Assembly: GCA_028277105.1 (NCBI GenBank)
Contig: JANQHO010000056.1
Coordinates: forward strand, 1 to 55,565
From: Owenweeksia sp.
GTDB lineage: Bacteria > Bacteroidota > Bacteroidia > Flavobacteriales > Schleiferiaceae
DNA length: 55,565 nt
Reading direction: 5' to 3'
Shown: one piece after another, positions 7,795 to 17,552 of the stretch
How the letters are laid out: the number at the start of each line of letters is the position of its first letter
Numbering within the stretch: position 1 is the stretch's first letter
Program-made: the position numbers and the translations under genes
The notes under the pieces: model-generated
The model's input: the letters and a program-made list of their open reading frames with translations, nothing else
Databases searched by the model: none
Told to the model about the DNA's origin: nothing

Positions 7795-10293
7795 ATGACC
7801 TTAAAAAAATATACCCCATATTTTATCGCTTTAGCGGCCTTGTTCATTATTAATGCTATTTATTTCTACCCGGCTTACAGTGGTAAAAAACTAGAGCAAG
7901 ACGACATAAAACTCGGAGTTGCCAAGAGTAAGGAGTTACTGGACTACCGGAAAGAGACGGGTAAGCAAGCTTTGTGGACCAATGCTATGTTTAGCGGTAT
8001 GCCCACTTTCCAGATAAATATTCGCTACCCCAATAATGTTTTTGAAAAACTGGAAAAGCTTTTTAAGTTGTATCAGCCTGCACAAATAGGGTTGATCCTG
8101 TTTTTAATGTTTGGGTTCTTTTTCCTGCTTACTTCTTATAAGGTAAATCCCTGGGTAAGCGCCATTGGAGCAATAGCATTTGGTTTTTCCGCCTTTTTTA
8201 TTATTTCGTTTGATGCCGGACATAACGCCAAACTGAGGGCAATAGGTTATGTAGCCCCTATGCTCATGGGTATCTTACTTACTTTTAAAGGAAAGTATTG
8301 GTTTGGCCTGGCTTTAACAGCACTTTTTGCCGGTATGGCTATCTCAGCCAACCATATTCAAATAACTTACTACTCTGTTATTATAGCAGCTATAATTACT
8401 ATTGTTGAATTAATAGATGCTATAAAACATAAAGCACTACCTCATTTTGTAAAGAGTATAGGGATATTGTTAGTTGCCGCTTTTTTGGCTATCGGCCCTA
8501 ATGTATCAAAACTATGGACCACTTATGAGTACAGTAAGGAAACTATAAGAGGAGGAAGTGATAGCCTGAGAGCTGAAAAAGAAGGCAAAAGCGGAGGGCT
8601 GGATAAGGATTATGCAATGTCGTGGAGCTACGGTACCGTAGAAACCCTCAACCTGATAGTACCTGATATTATGGGAGGTGGTGCTCAACAAAACTACGAG
8701 GGTACTAAAACCCATGATCAGCTTTTTCGCTCCATAAAAGGCAATCTACAACAGCAAGGGTATCCTGCAAAAACGGCTGAAAGCCAGGCCAATCGTCAAA
8801 TTGCTTCCCTTTTCTACTGGGGTAATCAGTCTCTGGTAAATGGTGGTTTCTATTTAGGAGCCTCCGTATTTTTCTTTTTCATATTGGGCTTGTTTGTGAT
8901 CCGGGATAAGAGAAAAAGTTGGGTTGTAGCTTCTGTGATACTGGCTATTTTCATGGCCTGGGGTAAAAATATGGTCTGGTTTAATAACATACTTTTTGAA
9001 TATTTACCTCTCTACAACAAATTCAGAGTACCCTCTATGACGCTGGTCATAGTGTTTTTACTAGTTCCTTTTTTGGGTGTATTGGCTCTGGACTATATTG
9101 TTAAAAACAGGGATACCGAAAGGGAATTTATCAAAAAAAGCCTGCTCAATTCATTTTACTTTACCGGAGGAGTCTTTTTGCTACTTGCTGTTCTGGGACC
9201 GGCTTTTTTCTCTTTTGAAAGCGATAACGATGCCCGGCTTGCTCAAAATCCAGGTTTGCTGGATCTCTTAATAGAAGATCGTAAAAGCATTGCCCGTATG
9301 AGTGCTTTTCGCTCCCTGTTCTATGCAAGCATGTGTTTTGGGGCTGTTTACCTTTTCTTCCAAAAAAGATTGAAAAAAACTGCTTTCCTCAGCGTAATTT
9401 CAATTATTGTTTTAGCTGATCTCTGGTCTTTTGACAAGCAACACCTCAACGAGGAAGATTTTGTAAAACCTTCTGTTTATATGCAGGCTTTTGCTCAGTC
9501 AACGGCTGATAAATCCATTTTACAGGACAATAGTTATTACCGCGTTTTTAACCTCAACAACCCTTTTAATGATGCTATAACCTCTTATTATCACAAAGCC
9601 GTGGGCGGCTACCATGGAGCCAAACTACAACGATACCAGGAATTATATGAAAACCGCCTTTTCAACGAGCAAAGTGCTATTGTTGATGCACTTAGAAGCC
9701 AGAATGGAAATCCGGAACAAATCTTCAGAAATACCCATGTATTGAATATGCTGAACGGCAAATATGTGATCTATAGCCCTCAGGCGCCAGCTTTAAAGAA
9801 TAATTTTGCCAATGGCAGTGCCTGGTTTGTAGAAGACCTTAAAATTGCTCAATCCGTGCAGGCAGAACTGGATATACTGGGAACTATCAACACCAAAAAT
9901 ACTGCTGTAGTACATTCTTCATTTGAAGAGTATATTGATAAATCAAATTACAGCGGTAAAGGCCAGGTCACTTTTGGTACTTATAGTCCTAATAAGATCA
10001 CTTATAAATCTACATCCAGCGAAGATCAATTTGTGGTTTTCTCAGAGATCTATTACAGGGGTACAGAAAATGACTGGCAAGCGTATATTGACGACAAGCC
10101 TGTTGATCATATAAGGGTTAATTATGTTTTGAGAGGTATGAAAATACCGGCTGGCGAACACGAAATACGCTTTGAGTTTAAACCCAGAGCCTATTTTGCC
10201 GGTGAAAAAATATCACTGGGATTTTCAGCCGTTCTGGCTTTGGTTGTTGTCTTATCACTGGTTATCTATTTCCGAAAAGAATCTAAAGCGTAA
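7795..10293 (+). CDS. YfhO-like polytopic membrane protein
   Basis: An 832-residue integral membrane protein with roughly a dozen hydrophobic helices over the first 530 residues, one more near the C-terminus (about 800-825), and a soluble domain between them. It matches the YfhO family in length and layout. In Gram-positives YfhO is a GT-C type glycosyltransferase that glycosylates lipoteichoic acid; by analogy this could be a lipid-linked-sugar-dependent glycosyltransferase acting outside the inner membrane. The periplasmic loop after helix 1 has several acidic residues (KLEQDDIKLG), where GT-C enzymes carry their catalytic acid, but I cannot assign a catalytic residue. The 3' end overlaps the convergent glycosyltransferase gene by 11 bases. 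Substrate unknown. Confidence 0.82.
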   Translation: MTLKKYTPYFIALAALFIINAIYFYPAYSGKKLEQDDIKLGVAKSKELLDYRKETGKQALWTNAMFSGMPTFQINIRYPNNVFEKLEKLFKLYQPAQIGLILFLMFGFFFLLTSYKVNPWVSAIGAIAFGFSAFFIISFDAGHNAKLRAIGYVAPMLMGILLTFKGKYWFGLALTALFAGMAISANHIQITYYSVIIAAIITIVELIDAIKHKALPHFVKSIGILLVAAFLAIGPNVSKLWTTYEYSKETIRGGSDSLRAEKEGKSGGLDKDYAMSWSYGTVETLNLIVPDIMGGGAQQNYEGTKTHDQLFRSIKGNLQQQGYPAKTAESQANRQIASLFYWGNQSLVNGGFYLGASVFFFFILGLFVIRDKRKSWVVASVILAIFMAWGKNMVWFNNILFEYLPLYNKFRVPSMTLVIVFLLVPFLGVLALDYIVKNRDTEREFIKKSLLNSFYFTGGVFLLLAVLGPAFFSFESDNDARLAQNPGLLDLLIEDRKSIARMSAFRSLFYASMCFGAVYLFFQKRLKKTAFLSVISIIVLADLWSFDKQHLNEEDFVKPSVYMQAFAQSTADKSILQDNSYYRVFNLNNPFNDAITSYYHKAVGGYHGAKLQRYQELYENRLFNEQSAIVDALRSQNGNPEQIFRNTHVLNMLNGKYVIYSPQAPALKNNFANGSAWFVEDLKIAQSVQAELDILGTINTKNTAVVHSSFEEYIDKSNYSGKGQVTFGTYSPNKITYKSTSSEDQFVVFSEIYYRGTENDWQAYIDDKPVDHIRVNYVLRGMKIPAGEHEIRFEFKPRAYFAGEKISLGFSAVLALVVVLSLVIYFRKESKA

Positions 10294-11587
10294 TTCCATC
10301 TAAAACTCTGGCTATTTCGCCAGCGAGTAGATCTCTACCGTATTTGCGGTAACCGGAAGAATTAATCTCGAGTTGACCTTGTTTGTATTTTTCAAAGTAA
10401 CTCCTGACAAGTTGCTTCAGCTTGTCTTCTTCCTCAAAACCCACCACAATACCGGCAAATACTTCATTGATGATACGGGCAGAGTCACCGTTTACTTTTC
10501 CTATACAGATAATTGGCCTTTGCGCCCCCAGGTATTCAAATAGTTTTCCTGGTACAACCCCATCTATATTGGGAGTATTATTCAATGGCAACAACAAAAC
10601 CTGCGATGATTGTAAATGTGGGATCACTTCCTTATGAGGCAGGTTTTTAATATGTTCCAAATGGTCATTTAAACCGTATTTTTCAACATCTGAAAAAACA
10701 GAATGGTCTACTGGTCCTATCAGTTTTACCTTTAGTTTTAACTTAAAATCTGCTTTTTCTTCAATGATTTTTTGCAATACCCGCCACAGTAGTACAGGCT
10801 TTCTGTCGGCATTCATGGAACCTATGTGGGTAATGGTAAAATCACTATCCAGCTTTCCGTTGGTGTTCTTAAAATCAGCCGGATCATAACCATTGGTAAT
10901 AACCTCTACTTTCTTTTTAAAAACACCTCTATCATTAAAATTTTTTGCCCAACTCCAGGTCACCGTTATTGTTTTATCTGCTTTATTAATCACTTCTTTT
11001 TCAAGTTTGTGATGTTTTTTATCAGCATAGCGGCTCAACTTCAGCTTGTCATAATAATCCACAAATGTCCAGGGATCCCTGAAATCGGCTAGCCAGGGCA
11101 CCCTTGTTTTCAACTTGGCTTTTAGTGCTATAATATGGGTTGTATGGGGTGGCCCGGTCGATATAATGGCATCTACCTCATTATTTCTGAGATATTTAAT
11201 AAGTCTTTTGCTGGCTGGTTTTATCCAAAACCTTTTGGCATCTGGAATAAAAATATTCCCCCGTATCCAATAAGCTATGTTTTGCAGCATCTTATTGCCA
11301 GAGCCTTCATCCAGAAAACCGGGTTGGACTTTTTCTTCTTTTTTCTTGCCGGTTAGTTTCTTGTATAAACCGAAGGGCTCCCAAATAGGAACCCTGATGG
11401 TCTCTGTTCCGGGAGGAATTTCTTTTAACAGGCTTTCATCGTAAATCGATATCTCTGCATCAGTAACTGTGTATATTACAGGCTCCCAGTTGTAATTGCG
11501 CAAGTACTTACTCATTTTGAGCCAGCGTTGCACCCCTCCCCCTCCCATGGGAGGCCAGTGATAGGTTATGATCAATACTTTTTTCAT
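10283..11587 (-). CDS. Glycosyltransferase family 4-like protein
   Basis: A 434-residue GT-B fold glycosyltransferase. The N-terminal half opens with KKVLIITYHWPPMGGGGVQR, the glycine-rich nucleotide-sugar/acceptor loop seen in many GT4 enzymes. The C-terminal half holds FTITHIGSMNADRKP (start of the donor domain, near 250) and the conserved GVVPGKLFEYLGAQRPIICIG (about 344-364), equivalent to the EX7E donor-binding region. No signal peptide; it probably works at the cytoplasmic face on a lipid-linked glycan. Its start overlaps the stop of the upstream heparinase-like gene by 4 bases, so both belong to one transcript. Sugar specificity cannot be read. Confidence 0.88.
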   Translation of the reverse strand: MKKVLIITYHWPPMGGGGVQRWLKMSKYLRNYNWEPVIYTVTDAEISIYDESLLKEIPPGTETIRVPIWEPFGLYKKLTGKKKEEKVQPGFLDEGSGNKMLQNIAYWIRGNIFIPDAKRFWIKPASKRLIKYLRNNEVDAIISTGPPHTTHIIALKAKLKTRVPWLADFRDPWTFVDYYDKLKLSRYADKKHHKLEKEVINKADKTITVTWSWAKNFNDRGVFKKKVEVITNGYDPADFKNTNGKLDSDFTITHIGSMNADRKPVLLWRVLQKIIEEKADFKLKLKVKLIGPVDHSVFSDVEKYGLNDHLEHIKNLPHKEVIPHLQSSQVLLLPLNNTPNIDGVVPGKLFEYLGAQRPIICIGKVNGDSARIINEVFAGIVVGFEEEDKLKQLVRSYFEKYKQGQLEINSSGYRKYGRDLLAGEIARVLDGITL

Positions 11588-13446
11588 CTTAGTCTGCCAT
11601 AGGCTTCAGCAATAGGTACCCAGTATTTTTGGGTTACCTCAAATGGTTTATTGCACCAATCACGCACAATTAGTTTATCTTCCTCAATATCAAACCTACG
11701 GTAGTTTTTAACGTCCCGATAGCTGATGTAACAAAACAAATATTGAGGCCCTATTTCCAATACCTTTACTTCCACATCTAATTTGAGGTGAAAAAGGCCC
11801 AGATTATTATTCAGATACCTGTTCTGCTCTATTCCCACAAAAGCTACCGGATGAGCCTGGGTATCACGATAATGATTTCGCAGCTCTGTTGTGGCGGTAT
11901 AACTGAGAACCCCTGCATCGTTGATCAAGTCTTCTCCTCTAACCCTAAGCTCAAATGAACCTTTATCATTATGCATATGACCGCGATAACGGTGGCCTTT
12001 TGGGTTGGCCATAAGGTTTACTGCCAGATAAAACCCTTCAGACTTAAAAATGTATAATCCTGTTTCTTCAAAAGCATATAATTTTATTTTACGTAGATCA
12101 ATAACAGGATAGGACAGCACCCATGTAGATGTATAGGCAAGTGAGGATACAGAAAAAGTTGAAGCTTTTCCTGTATACGGTATTGGTTCATGCTTTGATA
12201 TATTTGCCTTACCTTCTGAAACCTGGTTAAAAAACCACTGGTAAACAGTGTTAGAGGCCCCCGATAACCCCTGGTAAATTTCTAATATGAAGCTACTTTG
12301 TCCTGGGGCCGGCTCAAAGTTATTTTCATTCATTGAACCCTGAGACAAAAGATCGAGGACCCTCCCGCTATCATTATCTCCAAAATTTGGCAAACTGGCA
12401 TCATCTTTCAGCAGTGCCTCAACAAAAGCCACTGCTTTGGATAACTTTTTTTCAGTTTTTTCCCTGAACTTGTAACCTGACCTTACCCCATAAGCATAAG
12501 TGATCAAAGCTATTTCTGTGGATAAGCGATGATAATAGACCGAGTATTCAAAATTACCTCCGTCATTAAAAAATTGCTTCTGTAACTCCTTTTCAAACTC
12601 GCCTAACGCCCAATATTGCTGTTCTTTTACTTGTGGGCCAGACAAATAATCCCCGCTTACTACAAGAGCCATCAGGTTAGACAAATAATGATTGGTGCCC
12701 AGCCCTTCTTTATGCTCGAGGTTTTCTTTCACAAACCACCAATGCTCAAAGAGCATTTTTAAAAGCCATTGCTTCGGCTGGCTATTGTCGAATAGCAAAT
12801 CATAGCCTACCAGAATATTGACCAGCCTAATCGATACTTCCATGGCAGAGGACCAATGAATGCCTTTGTTATACGGGCACTGTTGGTTAAAAGATTGCAC
12901 ATGATCGGTAAATATTTTTTGGTGTTGAGGATCAGCCTTTAATCTATTGGCTATACCTAATTGGGGGAGATGGTGTAGGCGGGCAAACTCCCAGCAAAAT
13001 TTCACATCAACACCTGCTTTGTTAAAGGCTTTTGAAAGCTCAATTGAAGGCTTACCATATTGATCAAACTGGAAGCCGGTACGTTGATCACGATTCCAAT
13101 CTGGTAAATTTTCAGAGAGAGCTTTCCTAGGAAAATTTCCATAGCTAAAATCCTGAAAACCCCGGGGCTTATTCTTGTTTAGTATTGACGTCCAATCCGA
13201 GCCCAGATAATTGAATTCGTAATTTGAATAATAGTTTATAAGAGTCTCTAGTTTTTTCCGCTCCTCGGCTTTACAAGCCAATCCTTTTGGCTGGTAAAGA
13301 ATAGAGTTAAGACTCCACGAATCGGCTGCCAAAGAGGGTAAGGGTTTTTCTTTAGACTTCACAAAACGCTTGTAGAGCCTCTTCAAAAAAACCACTAGGG
13401 GTAGGCGTATCAAATCCCAGTATATTGGCAGTTCTTTGGTTCTCAA
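11584..13446 (-). CDS. Heparinase II/III-like protein of a polysaccharide locus
   Basis: A 620-residue protein of the heparinase II/III (PL12-like) superfamily. Residues about 100-380 form the alpha/alpha toroid, including GTNHYLSNLMALVVSGDYL and the loop LPNFGDNDSGRVL. The C-terminal beta-sandwich carries HRYRGHMHNDKGSFELRVRGEDLINDAG, which corresponds to the family HxHxD-like core, and later RDTQAHPVAF. No signal peptide is apparent; the N-terminus is basic with one short hydrophobic stretch (LIRLPLVVFLKRLYKRF). Such proteins in biosynthetic clusters are thought to trim or modify the clan's own polysaccharide, which is inference here. The only usable start is TTG at 13446, because an in-frame stop lies four codons upstream. 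It overlaps the GT gene by 4 bases. Confidence 0.85.
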   Translation of the reverse strand: MRTKELPIYWDLIRLPLVVFLKRLYKRFVKSKEKPLPSLAADSWSLNSILYQPKGLACKAEERKKLETLINYYSNYEFNYLGSDWTSILNKNKPRGFQDFSYGNFPRKALSENLPDWNRDQRTGFQFDQYGKPSIELSKAFNKAGVDVKFCWEFARLHHLPQLGIANRLKADPQHQKIFTDHVQSFNQQCPYNKGIHWSSAMEVSIRLVNILVGYDLLFDNSQPKQWLLKMLFEHWWFVKENLEHKEGLGTNHYLSNLMALVVSGDYLSGPQVKEQQYWALGEFEKELQKQFFNDGGNFEYSVYYHRLSTEIALITYAYGVRSGYKFREKTEKKLSKAVAFVEALLKDDASLPNFGDNDSGRVLDLLSQGSMNENNFEPAPGQSSFILEIYQGLSGASNTVYQWFFNQVSEGKANISKHEPIPYTGKASTFSVSSLAYTSTWVLSYPVIDLRKIKLYAFEETGLYIFKSEGFYLAVNLMANPKGHRYRGHMHNDKGSFELRVRGEDLINDAGVLSYTATTELRNHYRDTQAHPVAFVGIEQNRYLNNNLGLFHLKLDVEVKVLEIGPQYLFCYISYRDVKNYRRFDIEEDKLIVRDWCNKPFEVTQKYWVPIAEAYGRLR

Positions 13447-13522
13447 CTGAAAAAATTACTTGCAAATATGCTACTTCCTGTTTGTCTTCGTTTAATTTAG
13501 CTCATTAAAATCAGCAATATTC

Positions 13523-15016
13523 TTGGGAACTATCCGCAGACAGAGTATAAAGACAACCCTGGTAATTGCTACAGGTGTATTGCTTGGGTTCTTTCTCAAG
13601 CTGTTTGTATTTACTGCCTATTTAAAGCCAAATGAAATTGGCCTCTTAACGGTATTGATTGATACCGCTAATCTATTTGCCACTTTTATTCCCCTGGGCA
13701 GTCAAAGCATATTTGTAAGGTATCTGCCCTATTTTAGAAAAGGTAATTCCAACAGCAATGGTTTGTTATTTTTAGGTTTATTCCTATCACTAACAGGTTT
13801 TTTAATATTTTCTTTATTTTTTCTCCTTGCTAAAGATTCACTGGCTGATTATTACTCCGTAAGAGCACCTCTTTTTTCTGATTATATATTTTATTTACTT
13901 CCACTGGTAGTTGCCCGGGTATTATTTACACTGGGAGACGCCTACAGCAGGGCTAATAAAAAAATTGTCTTTCCTTTTTTTGTCAAAGAAATCCTTATCA
14001 GGATACTCACCGGGATTGCGGTTTTGGCCTTTGCCAGAAAATGGTTTGATATTGATGGTTTGGTTTTTTGGTATGTAGCTCTGTATCTATTCAGTGGAGC
14101 TTTAGTAATCTTCTATATTTTCCGCTTAAGTAAGGTAAACTTAAAGCCCGATTTCGATAAGCTAAAAAAAGACAAAATACGAGAGATCCTGTACTTTGGG
14201 TTATTTGCCATTCTTACAAGTGGAGGGTCAGTTATAATACGAAATATTGACTCTTTAATGATCATAACCTTAAAAAGCCTGGATGATGCAGGGATCTACA
14301 GTATTGCATTTTTTGTGGGTGTATTGATAGAAATGCCTCGCAGGGCCATATCACAAATCAGCGCTCCTTTTATTGCTGAAGCATCTCACAATAACAATAA
14401 GCGGCAAATAGGTATTATTTATCACAAGTCATCCATCAATCAGTTTCTGATAGGTTCTCTTATTCTCATTTGCGTATGGACAAATATTGATTCGTTATTC
14501 AGAATAATACCCAATGGTGATATTTATGCTCAGGGAAAATATGTGGTTTTGTTTATAGGATTGGGAAAGCTCTTTGATATGTCGATGGGGATTAATAACG
14601 AGATCATTCAGAACTCACCTTACCATCGTTTTAATTTTTACACAATGTCAGTATTAGGTGTCCTTAATATCATAACCAACCTGATCTTTATTCCTATGAT
14701 GGGTATTGTTGGTGCAGCAATTGCCAGTATGATCTCCATATCTTTGATTAATATTACCAAAGCTGTTTATATCCGTAGCAAACTTGGCCTCCAACCTTTT
14801 AAGATCAATTCTTTGATTGCCTTATCAATTGGTCTTCTAGTATATCTTATGGCCTTTTTACTTCCTTCATTGAATAATGCCTACTTAGATATTTTATATC
14901 GATCCAGTATCACTGCTATTGTTTTTTTCTTAGCTATCCTATTGCTAAAAGTTAGCCAAGATTTTAATATGATATTCAATCAATTAAAAAATATATTTTT
15001 TAAAAAAAATATCTAA
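13523..15016 (+). CDS. Wzx-like polysaccharide flippase (MATE/MVF superfamily)
   Basis: A 497-residue membrane protein with about 14 hydrophobic helices and the family-typical beginning MGTIRRQSIKTTLVIATGVLLGF, matching oligosaccharide flippases of Bacteroidota that move undecaprenyl-linked repeat units to the periplasmic face. The start is TTG at 13523: the reading frame opens at 13496 with no ATG in between, and the TTG places the conserved G-x-x-R-R-Q-S-I motif correctly. It diverges from the heparinase-like gene, which also starts with TTG, with 76 bp between. The end is lysine- and A-rich (IFFKKNI). It is the only flippase in the glycan region. Confidence 0.88.
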   Translation: MGTIRRQSIKTTLVIATGVLLGFFLKLFVFTAYLKPNEIGLLTVLIDTANLFATFIPLGSQSIFVRYLPYFRKGNSNSNGLLFLGLFLSLTGFLIFSLFFLLAKDSLADYYSVRAPLFSDYIFYLLPLVVARVLFTLGDAYSRANKKIVFPFFVKEILIRILTGIAVLAFARKWFDIDGLVFWYVALYLFSGALVIFYIFRLSKVNLKPDFDKLKKDKIREILYFGLFAILTSGGSVIIRNIDSLMIITLKSLDDAGIYSIAFFVGVLIEMPRRAISQISAPFIAEASHNNNKRQIGIIYHKSSINQFLIGSLILICVWTNIDSLFRIIPNGDIYAQGKYVVLFIGLGKLFDMSMGINNEIIQNSPYHRFNFYTMSVLGVLNIITNLIFIPMMGIVGAAIASMISISLINITKAVYIRSKLGLQPFKINSLIALSIGLLVYLMAFLLPSLNNAYLDILYRSSITAIVFFLAILLLKVSQDFNMIFNQLKNIFFKKNI

Positions 15017-15122
15017 ATTTCTAATTAAACTATTGATTTTATCAAACTATCTTTTTCTGATCTTATTCTGTTAGAACTTTATCTTTTTTAACTTAAAAGC
15101 CCAATGTATTATTTATCTTTTT

Positions 15123-16028
15123 TTATTCAATTGCGTATCCCAGTTTAAACATATGCTCTCCTGCGATATTAAGAAATTGTCGCTGTCGATCTTTAGTCCA
15201 TTCGTTCCATTTGGGAAGCTCATACATTTTAGTTTGATTTGACTTTTTCTTTTTTATGTAAGCTATATGATCCTCATTAATTAAATTATCACTCAGTCCT
15301 AAAAAATCAATCATTTTATTCCATTCTGAAGATTGTTTATTTACAAACAAATCTTCGAACCTGAATATTGCTGCATTATTGTCATTTATTACCTGGTCAT
15401 AAATCAACCCATCTTTTCTAGACCAAACCCAACAAATTTTTTCAAACCTATCCATTTTATCCCATTTGTCAGCGTATGGGTCATTTTTAAGAAAAGTCGG
15501 TTTAAGTCTATTTCGAGGATCTTTATCAGAAATAATTGGCACCTCTCCAACCCACTTTCCTTTTGTTGTCTTTGAAAACATTGACCTTACAGTATCTCTT
15601 CCGTCTCTCTTAATATAGATAATCTTATAATTTTTAAACTCATTCCTAAGGACTGGTATTAAGTATGATAAATTATTATTCGATTCTACATAATTTGTTA
15701 TTCCATTATCCTTTAAGTATGTATAAATTTCACTTCTAAATTCTTTATACATTTTTCCTGCTCTGCGTTGTGTAATTTCGTTCTTTAAGAAAGAATTGTT
15801 TAAGTCAAAAACATCTTTTTCAGGTTCATGAACTGCATATATGTTGTTGAAATTATTATTAAAGTAGTGTGTGAAAAAATGGGTTCCAGTTCGTCCTGTA
15901 GAGATGATAAAAATTGGGCAAATGCTACTCCAATCATGTTGATTGACTAAACCTAAATATTTGAAAGGATCTTTTAAAACTGACTGTGCTTTTTGAATTT
16001 CAAATTTTATTAAATTATTTTTATTCAT
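15123..16028 (-). CDS. Sulfotransferase family protein
   Basis: A 301-residue PAPS-dependent sulfotransferase, predicted to transfer sulfate to a sugar or other hydroxyl. The 5'-phosphosulfate-binding loop is STGRTGTHFF (43-52), and the 3'-phosphate-binding segment is IIYIKRDGRDTVRSMFSKT (about 141-159, with R and S at the usual places). The C-terminal ...WTKDRQRQFLNIAGEHMFKLGY is typical of the family. No signal peptide, so it acts in the cytoplasm before export. The gene is markedly AT-rich compared with the flippase beside it and converges on it over a 106-bp A+T-rich gap. Downstream on the far side lies an 850-bp gene-poor gap, which suggests acquisition by transfer. Confidence 0.85.
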   Translation of the reverse strand: MNKNNLIKFEIQKAQSVLKDPFKYLGLVNQHDWSSICPIFIISTGRTGTHFFTHYFNNNFNNIYAVHEPEKDVFDLNNSFLKNEITQRRAGKMYKEFRSEIYTYLKDNGITNYVESNNNLSYLIPVLRNEFKNYKIIYIKRDGRDTVRSMFSKTTKGKWVGEVPIISDKDPRNRLKPTFLKNDPYADKWDKMDRFEKICWVWSRKDGLIYDQVINDNNAAIFRFEDLFVNKQSSEWNKMIDFLGLSDNLINEDHIAYIKKKKSNQTKMYELPKWNEWTKDRQRQFLNIAGEHMFKLGYAIE

Positions 16029-16876
16029 GTTTTTCTCAATATAATCAATTATTCACTTTTATCGCCTAATTTGTGATTACAGCTTTTATAATAATTCTAT
16101 CAAACTACTTTCTTTCTCCTAGGTATTTGTGGTTGAGTTTACATGCAAATTCACTAAGGTGTACCCGCAAGTACTTTCTCATTATTTTATGACAGTTTTT
16201 AAGTAAAACACTATAATTATCCTTGTTCCATTATCTCAGACACCTATTACCAACTACAACTTTATGTAACTTAAATCGTTCCTATAAGCTTTGATCTTAA
16301 CTGGCACTGTATTCTCGAACCCATAAGCGTTTTGATCTTTACCACCAGAAACAAATCATTTAGCACCAAGTGAATGGCTAAAAATTAGAATATTTCACAG
16401 TAGCGCTGTGTAATCTCACCTAAACTTTGGACTGGCTAAAACTAATAAATTTAACCAGTGAATATGAAGAGCTCAAAGTTTAATGAAAGTCAGATAGCAA
16501 ATGCTACCAAACTGACAAAAGCAGGTATACACCAAGTCATTATAGTTTGGCAACAAGCGTGAAAAGGCACTGAAAATTAAATTACTTTTGTGGTTAACCT
16601 TGGGGTATTTGATAAGTTCACCTGAAATAGAACGCCACCCTAATATTCTGAATATCAAAGTTTTATTTTGACTGAAATAAGATATATTTAAATCACTTAA
16701 CAATAATGAATTGTCTATATCTAAATGCCTGAAGCTTTCGTTATGTATTGATGGGTATATTCAGTGAATAAGAACATTATACCACTTTCACGATTTTTGG
16801 CGTATTTACTGATTTTCCAATTTATCTACACTAAAAATAAGCAAGGCGTACCACACACAAATCAAGGAAGAAACAA
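16029..16876. other. Gene-poor gap with a possible IS remnant
   Basis: About 850 bp between the sulfotransferase and the first NeuD-like copy. No reading frame longer than about 75 codons is convincing, and the base composition is AT-rich with scattered stops in all frames. The one recognisable piece is a short IS3 orfA-like start at 16464, listed separately. From roughly 16831 onward the sequence begins to resemble the DNA upstream of the second NeuD copy (about 24084), which marks the left limit of the duplication. No tRNA or terminator is evident. Confidence 0.6.
16464..16562 (+). pseudogene. Possible IS3-family orfA remnant
   Basis: A 32-codon frame starting ATG at 16464 reads MKSSKFNESQIANATKLTKAG, followed by about 11 more residues and TGA at 16560-16562. 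The opening closely resembles the beginning of IS3-family OrfA transposases (pattern MKxSxFxExQIxxxLKExExG, the first helix of the HTH). After residue 21 the similarity stops and no orfB or DDE motif follows. If genuine, it is the 5' stump of a long-decayed element. The match is short, so chance cannot be excluded. Confidence 0.35.
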
Positions 16877-17552
16877 ATGAGTACAATTAAAAAGTCAGTT
16901 ATAATTGCAGGTTCTTCAGGGCATTTAAAAGTCATCATTGACATCTTTGAAAAAGAAAATAAATATAAAATTCTTGGCTTATTAGATCCTAACAAGAATA
17001 TTGGAGAGAAAGTATTAGGATATGAAGTAATAGGAAGAGATGAAGATTTACCTCGCTTGCTTGTTGGTAAAGAGGGGTGTGAAACATTTGTTGCGATTGG
17101 CGATAATTGGTTAAGACAAAGGATTGTTAATAAGTTAGTTTCAATTTCGCCAAACATTGACTTTGCTTCTACAATACAACCCCTCAGCACAAATAGTCAA
17201 AGATGTTCAAGTTGGTAAAGGGGTAGCAATAATGGCAGGTTCAATTATCAATAGCAATACAGTAATAGGAGATTTTACAATTATCAATACAAAAGCAAGT
17301 ATAGATCATGATTGCGTAATGTCAAAATTTTCAAGTTTAGCGCCAAATGTAACAACAGGTGGCAATGTGACAATAGGTGAATATTCCGCTTTATCAATTA
17401 GTGCGACAATAAAACATGGGGTATCCATTGGAAGACATACAGTAATTGGAGCTGGAGCATTACTCATGAAAAATTGTGGTGACAATTTAATAATGTATGG
17501 TGTTCCCGCCAAAGAGATTAAAAACGTAGAATAGGAGATAAATACTTGTAAA
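16831..17552 (+). repeat. Direct repeat copy A (NeuD-like gene with its flank)
   Basis: This segment aligns with 24084-24811. Identity is high by eye throughout the gene (one difference in the 60 bases from about 16981, about eight in the next 60), well above 90% overall. Similarity extends some tens of bases upstream (shared TAAAAATAAG and ACAAATNAAG-type blocks) and ends just after the stop codon. The copies are in the same orientation about 7.25 kb apart, so recombination between them could delete the intervening glycan genes. Repeat edges are approximate. Confidence 0.8.
16877..17534 (+). pseudogene. Frameshifted NeuD-like sugar O/N-acetyltransferase (copy A)
   Basis: The first copy of a NeuD/PglD-type left-handed beta-helix acetyltransferase. 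Residues 1-101 read normally (PglD-like N-terminal Rossmann domain, KKSVIIAGSSGHLKVIIDIF). Relative to the intact copy at 24136 there is then one extra base in the C4 run at 17180-17183, which shifts the frame into a stop at 17216-17218. The remaining hexapeptide-repeat domain is open in the other frame from 17157 to 17534. A second indel, a missing base near 17517, gives a shorter C-terminus ending KEIKNVE. Two independent lesions argue for genuine decay, not a single read error, although the first is in a homopolymer. Probably inactive unless the shift is bypassed. Confidence 0.8.

Noticed and set aside
16473..16703. 76-codon minus-strand frame in the gene-poor gap
   Set aside because: No domain, no start signal, and it overlaps the IS3-like remnant; composition is that of non-coding AT-rich DNA.
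17157..17534. Separate 125-residue hexapeptide acetyltransferase
   Set aside because: Alignment with the intact copy at 24136 shows it is the second half of one frameshifted gene.
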